NCBI GenBank assembly: GCA_037693485.1
Contig: CM075353.1
Span: 6,830,001-6,894,000 of the forward strand
Direction of reading: 5' to 3'
Source: Kitagawia praeruptora
Taxonomy: Eukaryota > Streptophyta > Magnoliopsida > Apiales > Apiaceae
DNA length: 64,000 bases
Shown here one piece after another: positions 56,756-64,000 of the stretch (within the stretch, counting starts at the first letter, position 1; each line of letters begins with the position of its first letter). The translations under genes were made by a program, and so were the position numbers. The notes below the pieces were generated by a model. The model searched no databases and was not told where the DNA came from. It saw nothing but the letters and a program-made list of their open reading frames with translations.

Positions 56756-59095
56756 TCAGTTAGAATTTTTAAGAACCCACACTTGTTGGGTTCTTTGTGC
56801 ATGCACTTTAACATTTTTAGCAGCAGAAGACTTCTTAACAAAGACAGTTCTCTCAGGAGTGACTCCATCAGAATTTGCCTTACTTTTATCAGAATTAACA
56901 GATGCATGCTTAGAATTCACATTCTTTGTTTTACCAGAATTTGCACTTTTATTAAACTTTGGCAATGGATCATAAAGGTTGTAGTACAAACTATGGTATT
57001 CCTCACAAGTATAGATAGAATGCCATTTACTGCCACAGTGAAAACAGGGATTCTGTGGTTTATAAAATACTGATCTATTCCTAATGTCAGACTTAGGAAC
57101 TACAGTAGCCTTCTTTTTACTCTTCCTGCAATCAATAGCAAGATGATTAGAGTTACCACAATTAAAGCAAACTTTTCTTGGTGCATTTGGAATATACTTA
57201 TAATTATTATCTTTGTTTATTCCAACTTTACCATTCCTGTTTCTTTTAACAGTAGATGTTTTCTTCATATCTGTTACTTCACAAATCTTATCTCTCAGTT
57301 GCTTTTTAGACAAAAGACCTACATTTTTGTTTCTCATGTTATTGTCCGTTCTAGACTCAGAATTCTGTGTAGAAGTAGATCCCTTTTCAACTGATTTGGG
57401 ATCTTTTGGATACACATAGTTTACTGGCTTTAAATCATTTTTTGTTCTGTCTATAACATGCATGTAGGTTTTTGGATTTGTTGAGTCATTTATAACAACT
57501 CTTCCAGGTTCTGCTGTCTCAGTAGTAACAACTTTTTCTTTATTCTTTTTCTCATTCTCTGGTTTATAACCTAGACACTCTTTCCAATTTTTATCAGTGA
57601 TTATTCCATGAGTTTTCCTTTCTGAATGTGTCCATATTCTGAGTTGATCATTAGCAGCTGCAAGTTCTTTCTCAAGAGCAGTACATTTAAATTCCATTTC
57701 TAATTTCATGTGCTTAGCATTATCACATTTAGTTTGTACTTCCTGCATGAAGAGTAACTCAGCTTCTAGGTGATCATTCCTTTTAGTCAATTCTGCCATT
57801 TCAGATTTGATTCTAGCATTTTCAAGGGATTGACTTCTAAAGCTAATATGCAGAGACTTTAGAAATGATCTTAACTCAGAGACATTATTAGTATCAAAAT
57901 CAAACAATGTTTCAGGTACCTTATTCTCAGCAACAGCTGTCTCATCAGTTCTTGCCATCAGTGCATAATTCACTTTCTCTTCTTCAGAATCTGAGGAAGA
58001 GTCCATCCAATCCTTGCTTGAAGAGATGAGAGCTTTAGTTTTGGCCTTCTTGCATTCTGTTGCAAAGTGACCCATTCCATCACAGTTGTAGCATTTGACC
58101 TTTGACTTGTCAAACTTGTTGCCTTTGCCTTCACTCTTCTTGTACCTATTCTTATCAACATTAAAAGGTTTCTTCTGAAAGTTGTTCTGCCTCCTAGCCT
58201 TTCTGAACTTCATCTTCTCGAAGCCCTTGACTATCATAGCAACCATTTCCATTATGTTTGAGTCAGTAGAGTCATCATCAGTATCAGTATCAAGATTGGA
58301 ATCAGTATCTGATGATGAGTTATCAGTATTTGACTCAACAATTTTACTTCCTCTTTTTGAAACCTCCACAGCTTTTCCCTTTGACTTTGATTTAGCATTC
58401 AAAGCAACAGTCTTTGCTTTGCTGCTTTTCTTGTTCTTCCTCTGTTGAACCTCAAGATCATAGGTTCTCAGCATTCCATAAACCTCATCCAGAGACACCA
58501 TATTCAGATCATACTAATGTCTAATGATTGAGGCCTGAGTATCCCATTCCTCAGGTTAGGCTCTTAGAAACTTGGTATTCGAATCCTCTGGATCATACTC
58601 TTTGCCCACCAGAGATAGATTATTCAGCAGTGTAAGGAATCTATCATACAGATCGGTAAGGCTTTCATCAGATCTAGCATCAAACTGTTCATATTCCTGA
58701 ATCAACAGAGCCCTTCTGTTTCTTTTGATAGATTCAGTGCCTTGGCATTGAGTCTCCAAGGTATCCCAAATTTCCTTAGCAGTCTTGCATGTTATAACCC
58801 TGTTTGACATTACAACATCAAGACTGTTATGTAGAATATTCTTTACCTTTGCATCTTTGAGTACCTGAATCTTTTCTTCTAGAGTCCATTGATTCTTAGT
58901 CTTGATAATGTAGTGTTCTGGAACAGTATCAGTACGAGCAACAAGATTCTTTGGTACAAATGGGCCATCATTTATCCTATCAAGATAGTCAGGATCAGTT
59001 GCCTCCAGATACATCAACATTTTCACCTTCCATGTTGGATACTCAGTTTTCTTAAGAATAGGAATCTTAATACTTTCATACTTGCTTGTCGACAT
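56756..59095 (-). pseudogene. Copia gag with three zinc knuckles
   Basis: ATG at 59095, 35 bp after the primer site. The N-terminal gag/UBN2 domain has ILKKTEYPTWKVKMLMYLEA, KTAKEIWDTLE and ESLTDLYDRFLTLLNNL. Two in-frame stops (58556 and 58514) interrupt it just before VSLDEVYGMLRTYDLE. The next 581 codons are open. They contain an acidic stretch, the zinc knuckle CYNCDGMGHFATEC, a coiled coil (ENARIKSEMAELTKRNDHLE) and then two more CCHC motifs, CFNCGNSNHLAIDC and CFHCGSKWHSIYTC. Gag forms the particle and binds element RNA; three CCHC motifs is more than the usual one. It ends with TGA at 56756, while protease continues in another frame. Confidence 0.9.
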
Positions 59096-59129
59096 CTTTA
59101 GATCGTTTCTGATTGTAAGTTATCAGTTT

Positions 59130-59141
59130 GCTCTGATACCA
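59130..59141 (-). promoter_or_regulatory. Copia primer binding site (initiator Met-tRNA)
   Basis: TGGTATCAGAGC on the minus strand, two bases after the 5' LTR. Confidence 0.95.
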
Positions 59142-59143
59142 AT

Positions 59144-59628
59144 TGTTACCCAGTAATTAACAATTGTAGAAGGGGGTTGAATACAATTGTATAAGATTTT
59201 CGACTTAAACAATAATAACACAAGTATGAATCAATAACAGCTTTATTAATTCTGATATAAAACTGTTACAAAACACTCTTAAGAAATCCTTACGTTCTTA
59301 AGAGCTGCTAGGTTACAAGTATTCTCGTGTAAGCGATTACAATAATGTAAAACCTAAACTGTGTTTATATAGCGTACACAGCTGCACTATCAATTACAAG
59401 ATATATCAAATCAATTACATACGACTCTTAATAAATATCTTGAATGATAGCTGCTTTCCTATAATTTAGGAACCGACAGGTCAATCTTCCTTGATCTCTG
59501 GACTGATGTAAATCCACATGTAATCCTGACCAGTCTTCAATACTGATGTCGTATTACTGATGACATCAGCATCAGTATCTGATCAGTAATATCCAGATCC
59601 TGATCATCACTTGAATCAACATCTAACA
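59144..59628 (-). repeat. Copia 5' LTR
   Basis: 485 bp, partner of 45088-45573. A TATATAAA box lies on the minus strand at 59364-59371, about 260 bp from its start. The primer site beside it marks it as the 5' LTR. Confidence 0.95.
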
Positions 59629-61708
59629 AGGGTTCGCTTCGATTCCCCTGTGGTTGAAAATGAACCCCAAGAACTTTCCAGATTTGACTCCAAAGACACA
59701 CTTTTGGGGGTTGAGCTTCATTCTGTATTTCCTTAGTATATCAAACATCTCTGCGAGGTGAGAGATGTGATCCCCAGCTTCCTTAGACTTGACCAGCATG
59801 TCATCTACATAGACTTCCATTGTCTTGCCAATTTGTTTCTCGAACATCATGTTAACAAGCCTTTGGTAGGTAGCCCCTACATTAAGTAGACCGAAGGGCA
59901 TCCCTATGTAGCAATAGAGACCTCTATCCGTGATGAACCAGATGTGCTCTTGATCAGGACCATACATGGGTATTTGGTTGTACCCAGAATAAGCATCCAT
60001 GAAAGAAAGAAGTGCATGCCCTGTTGTTGTATCTACTACCTGGTCGATCCTTGGTAGTGGAAAACTATCCTTGGGACAATGTTTGCTGAGGTCGGTAAAT
60101 TCTACACATGTCCTCCACTTTCCGTTTGGCTTCTTCACGAGGACAGGGTTCGCGAGCCAATCAGGGTAGAATGATTCCTTAACGAGCCCGACTTTGAGGA
60201 GCATGTCCACCTCTTCTTTGAGAGCCTCAACTCGTTCTCCACTTATAGGTCACCTTTTCTGTCTGACTCCCTTCTTACTTGGATCCAAGTTTAGCTTATG
60301 ACACATCACATTATGATCGATCCCAACCATATCTTCATGCGACCAGACGAACACGTCAAGGTTGGCCTTCAGAAAAGTGACCAGCCTTTCTCTCAAATTA
60401 GGGCTGAGTTGCGACCCTATTTTCAACACCTTTGAAGGGTCCTGCACATCAACGAGGACAGGAATTGTGTCTTCAGCTACCCCGGCTTGCTCCACATGTT
60501 CTGGGATGCGAGGATCAAGGTCTAGATCATACTCACGAGCCTGACTTGATTCTGCCTCGCAGGGGTTGGCACCCGCGTGCCCATACTCCTTAACAACATT
60601 TGTTGTCTGTGTAATTCCATTTGGAACTTCTGTCAGTGTAGATGTTTCCTTGCGAACCCATTTTCCCTTTCGGGCTCGCACAGCGGCCTGCTCTGGGCTC
60701 TCCTCGCTGTCACTATCTGTAGCCTCTTCAACGATCCCTTCCTGGAGAACCATTACTGGCTGTGAGGTTCCCATCATCAAAGCACCTAGTACTGGTTCTA
60801 CTTGAATTCCCAAATTATCAAAATAATCAGTTGGGAGCTCCTCAATTGAGATCATGTTACAATCTGTTGGAGGTACAAAGGTTGTCTTGCGAGGCCTGCT
60901 TTCCTCCTCGCATTCCATCTTATCTGTCATAGAATTACTCCCTCTTTCTGCTGAATTGAGGGCCTTGTTATAGCACTCACGAGATTCATGTTGTGCTCCC
61001 TTAACGCATCCGACTCCATTTGGGGTAGGGAACTTCATAGAGAGATGGTAAATAGAAGTGACCACCCTCATTTCTTTAAGTATTGGCCTCCCTACAATAG
61101 CATTGTAGGCTGAAGGTTGATCAACCACCATGAAGTCCGCAATCTGAGTAGTGATGCAAGGCTCGTCCCCTAGAGTAACGGGGAGTCTTACGAGGCCCTT
61201 GACACTCACTGAAGCCCCAGTAAAATCGTAAAGATGTCCCACAGTAGGGATAATATCTTTGTCCACATAGCCCATTTTTTGGTAGACCTCGTATGTCAGA
61301 AGATTCACTGTGCTCCCAATGTCAACCAGAACCCTGTAAACATTCTGCGATCCAATTCGAATTCGAACAACGAGGGCATCAGAATGAGGGTGGTGAACCC
61401 ATTTTGCATCTTCCTCAGTAAACATGATGTTTGTGTCCTCCCCTTTAAAGAGCTTTGGGGGTCACTCTTGCAAGTGATGCACATTAGTGAGGGATCGCTC
61501 TTTGGCCTCGCGAGCATACCTCTCTCTGGCTTTATTGCTGTCTCCCCCAATGTGGGGTCCTCCAATGATCACATGAATGCTTCCACCTCGTGTCTCCCTC
61601 TCCTTAACAAAAGGGACATGGTTTGGTTCAGGTGGCGGGGCTTGATTGTAACCCAAGCCAGACTTCACACTATGTTTCTTCACCTCGCGAACCGCCCATT
61701 CGGTTAGC
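59629..61708 (-). pseudogene. Tat-lineage gag end, protease and front of reverse transcriptase
   Basis: A single frame with two TGA stops (61462 and 60250). 61462-61690 is the gag C-terminus (IIGGPHIGGDSNKARERYAR). 60250-61425 has the aspartic protease with VLVDIGSTVNLL, where the active-site triad reads Asp-Ile-Gly and not Asp-Thr-Gly, and AYNAIVGRPIL; a linker follows. 59629-60210 is RT with WRTCVEFTDLSKHCPKDSFP, FMDAYSGYNQI, MPFGLLNVGATYQRL and YVDD (residues 134-137). It is cut at 59629 by the large Copia (TSD AGGGT) and resumes at 45087. On the other side it is cut at 61708 by a second Copia. It is the body of the same Tat element as the integrase at 42671-43879. Confidence 0.9.
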
Positions 61709-62453
61709 TGTTAGGAATAATTCATAAGTTGTGATGTTAAGAATAGAATTTACACATTATACTTCTTGTGATCCTGATCTTATAAAGGATTTAGCACTGT
61801 ATTTAGGTTTTATTTGTAAGACAGTTATCTGTATAGTTTAGTCAGGAATGAACAGTGTATCGGAGACTACATGTCAGGAACAGAGAGCAAATCCTGATGA
61901 CGGTCCAATACTGATGGTTGATCAGATACTGATGCAGTGTGCAGATCCTGATATCAGTCATGTTACTGATGATGTCATTATGGATGCTACAGAAACTGGC
62001 AAGTGCTATAAAACAGGATCGTTGTTTGAAGAACAAGCAAGAAGATATTATGAAGGAAAGAGTTTTCTATTGAAGGAAACTATCGACTAGAAGGCAGAAC
62101 ATTGTCATGTATAGATTATATCTTTCTGTTATTAGTTGATAGGTAGCATTATAAATACTCTCTCAATATCATTGTAAAGAGCGTGTGTCGAGTGTAGCTC
62201 GTGAGGAAAAAGTTTGAGTGCGTAGCTCTGTATAAGGTTTGTATTCGAGAGTTCGAAACAAACAGAGAGATATTTGTATTGTCAGTAGCTGCTAAAGGTA
62301 TTGTACACCTTTGGTAGAGTTTGTATTTGATCTTATTAATACAAACAGAGTTTGATTCATTCGTTTATTCTTGTTCATATAATCAAGCAAAAATCAGACA
62401 CGATTATATAACTTGTATTCAACCCCCCCTTCTACAAGTTATTCGAGTTAACA
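61709..62453 (+). mobile_element. Second Copia element, 5' LTR
   Basis: 745 bp, starting TGTTAGGAAT and ending GAGTTAACA. A TATAAATA box is at 62150-62157. A primer site follows. It is inserted in the Tat gag region after TTAGC (61704-61708), the expected first copy of the target duplication. The partner LTR is outside the window. Confidence 0.9.
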
Positions 62454-62455
62454 AT

Positions 62456-62467
62456 TGGTATCAGAGC
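62456..62467 (+). promoter_or_regulatory. Primer binding site of second Copia
   Basis: TGGTATCAGAGC, two bases after the LTR, complementary to the 3' end of initiator Met-tRNA. Confidence 0.95.
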
Positions 62468-62502
62468 AGGTTGATTTCGAGTAATCATAAAGATCTGCAA
62501 TC

Positions 62503-64000
62503 ATGTCTGGTTACAAGGATGGGAATACTAAAATTCCTATGCTCAAGAGAAACGAATATACTCTATGGGAAGTAAAGATGTTGCATCATCTGGAAGCAAC
62601 AGATCCTGATTATCTTGACAGAATCAGAGATGGACCTTTTGTTCCAACAAAGGTCGTTGGACAAGCAACTGTTGATGGTGTGGTTGTTCCAGAACATACA
62701 GCAGAGAAGCCAAAATCTGAATGGTCAGATAAGGACAAGGAGAATGTTCTCAAAGATGCTAAAGTGAGAAACATATTATTCAACAGTCTTGATTCTGTTC
62801 TCACTAACTATGTTCTCTCTTGTAAAACTGCTAAGGATATATGGGACAATCTTAAGGTTCACTGTGAAGGAACTAAGCCTGTCAGGAAGAATATGAGGAC
62901 ATTACTTATACAACAGTATGAGTACTTTGAATCCAAGTCTGGTGAGTCACTTACTGATACCTTTGATAGGTTTACAAAACTCATCAATGAGATGGCCATG
63001 CATGGTAAATATTATGACTTGGAGGACATGAATACAAAGTTCATGAAAGCTTTGCCTGACTTCTACAATGAGAAAATATCTGCAATTGAGGAAGCTAATG
63101 ATCTGGATGAGATTTCATTAGAGGCAGTATATGGAAAATTGAGAGCTTATGAACTTGACAAGCAGCAGAAGAAGAGCAGGAGTGAAGGAAAGATGAAGAC
63201 TATTGCACTTACTGCTCAATCTGAAGTTAAGAAGCTTCCTGAAGAACAGCATGAAGAGATTGCTGTAAAAAATTCAAGGAAGAAGAAAAGCAAAGAAAGT
63301 TCTGAGTCAGAGACTACTGATATGGACTCTGACAACAATGATTCTGAATCTGAGATGCAAGAACTCTTTGCTATGTTTGCTAAAGCTTTTAAGAAAGGAA
63401 GATTCAACAGAAGAAGATTTAGCAAAGGACCTTTTCAAAAGAAGGAGGAGAAGAAGAGTGACAAGAGCAAAAGTACAATTGTCAAGCTTGATAAGGCCAA
63501 GATCAAGTGCTTTAACTGCAGCGAGCTTGGACACTTTGCTAGTGAGTGTAAGAAGCCTAGGAATTCAGGAAAGGGTAATGCACTTATGGTCACACAGAAG
63601 GATTGGGCTGATTCCAGTGACTCTGAAGATGAATTGGATTATGAAAACATTGCATTGATGGCCAATAGTTCAGACAAACCTGGATCTCCAAAGAAAACTT
63701 CTCCATCCTCTGTTAAGGTATCACTTCACTATCTTGATTCATTTGATAGCTTAAATTCTGATGAAATTAGATCTATCCATGCTGAGTTTAAGAATCTTAT
63801 GACTAATTTTAGAATTCTTACTTGTGAAAGAGATGAACTTAAGGTTAAGAATGATAAATTAGTTGATAGAAATAATTTTCTTGAATCTGAATTAATTCAA
63901 ATGGAAGAATACAAGTTGAATTCTGATAAAGCTAAGCATGATTATAGTGTAATTCTTGAGGCTTATGACTATGTCAGAAAAGAACTAGAAGAAGAGAGAG
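62503..64000 (+). CDS. Copia gag, open and running off the window
   Basis: From the ATG at 62503 (36 bp after the primer site) the frame is open for 499 codons to the window end, with no stop. The gag/UBN2 domain shows IPMLKRNEYTLWEVKMLHHL, CKTAKDIWDNL, ESLTDTFDRFTKLINEM and ISLEAVYGKLRAYELDKQQ. A basic RRRFSKGPFQKK segment is followed by the zinc knuckle CFNCSELGHFASEC at residues 336-349. Then come an acidic DSSDSEDELDYE stretch and a coiled coil. It is the same lineage as the gag at 56756-59095, sharing LEATDPDYLDRI and DGPFVP. Unlike that copy it shows no stops, so it may be from a young, possibly functional element. Confidence 0.92.
   Translation, partial: MSGYKDGNTKIPMLKRNEYTLWEVKMLHHLEATDPDYLDRIRDGPFVPTKVVGQATVDGVVVPEHTAEKPKSEWSDKDKENVLKDAKVRNILFNSLDSVLTNYVLSCKTAKDIWDNLKVHCEGTKPVRKNMRTLLIQQYEYFESKSGESLTDTFDRFTKLINEMAMHGKYYDLEDMNTKFMKALPDFYNEKISAIEEANDLDEISLEAVYGKLRAYELDKQQKKSRSEGKMKTIALTAQSEVKKLPEEQHEEIAVKNSRKKKSKESSESETTDMDSDNNDSESEMQELFAMFAKAFKKGRFNRRRFSKGPFQKKEEKKSDKSKSTIVKLDKAKIKCFNCSELGHFASECKKPRNSGKGNALMVTQKDWADSSDSEDELDYENIALMANSSDKPGSPKKTSPSSVKVSLHYLDSFDSLNSDEIRSIHAEFKNLMTNFRILTCERDELKVKNDKLVDRNNFLESELIQMEEYKLNSDKAKHDYSVILEAYDYVRKELEEER

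Larger units (their letters stand above)
45088..59628 (-). mobile_element. Large Copia element inserted in Tat reverse transcriptase
   Basis: 14.5 kb with both LTRs and a perfect target duplication AGGGT (45083-45087 and 59629-59633); Tat coding sequence resumes at once on both sides. LTRs are 45088-45573 and 59144-59628, starting TGTTACCC and ending TCTAACA on the plus strand. By eye they differ at about ten substitutions and one indel, near 98% identity. A primer site for initiator Met-tRNA is at 59130-59141 and a polypurine tract at 45574-45583. The order from the right is gag, protease, integrase, reverse transcriptase, RNase H, then some 7.9 kb of extra DNA with an accessory ORF. Without the nested solo LTR D it is about 12.9 kb. 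The gag and pol frames carry several stops, so this copy is dead. Confidence 0.95.

Overview
The window reads as eudicot plant nuclear DNA: it is AT-rich, has GT-AG introns and plant TATA/G-box promoters, and is dominated by plant retrotransposon lineages (Copia, Tat-type and Athila-type Gypsy), a LINE, hAT/MULE/Tourist elements, Helitrons and a SINE. An asterid, possibly Apiaceae, is a guess from the style of the Copia accessory ORFs and the BAHD gene. Only one ordinary host gene looks intact: a single-exon BAHD acyltransferase of the malonyltransferase type at 10496-11875 (minus). A second host gene, the 5' part of an RGLG-type ubiquitin ligase (31251-32158, minus), is broken.

Layout. 1-5 kb: a 1.1-kb palindromic MULE-like element, a tiny LTR element (TRIM) with three LTRs, and a hAT element holding a second hAT element, both with target-site duplications (TSDs). 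5-7 kb: a decayed Copia gag-protease piece split by a Tourist-type MITE. 7-10.5 kb: intergenic DNA with a MITE and a SINE. 10.5-11.9 kb: BAHD gene. 12-17.5 kb: AT-rich repeats, a Helitron, a fold-back element. 17.5-21.9 kb: Athila-like LTR, tRNA-Asp-type primer site and broken gag. 22-25.3 kb: LTR-like or intergenic DNA. 25.3-31.25 kb: a four-unit tandem array (about 1.66 kb per unit), each unit carrying a two-exon coiled-coil gene with its own promoter. The last unit is fused in frame to the RGLG fragment. 32.7-33.35 kb: a Helitron. 33.5-34.9 kb: a LINE cut off by the next element.

From 34901 to the right end lies a stack of nested retrotransposons. The host is a Tat-lineage Gypsy element (minus) with an antisense accessory ORF (plus). 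Its accessory ORF is split by a solo LTR (38763-41935, TSD TAATG), itself split by an opposite solo LTR of the same family (39718-41281, TSD GGTTG). Its reverse transcriptase is split by a 14.5-kb Copia element (45088-59628, TSD AGGGT, LTRs about 98% identical). That Copia has a long accessory region downstream of pol, split by yet another solo LTR (45942-47563). Its gag end is split by a second Copia (from 61709, plus) whose gag is open to the window end.

The most unusual observations are: the chimeric RGLG/array ORF; the array of spliced genes with promoters; a GC-rich, GCGC-laden island that differs in each of four related LTRs while a leader hairpin beside it is conserved; and a small promoter-equipped antisense ORF inside the large Copia. 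I saw no signs of a bacterial-type system, CRISPR array, rRNA or bona fide tRNA gene.
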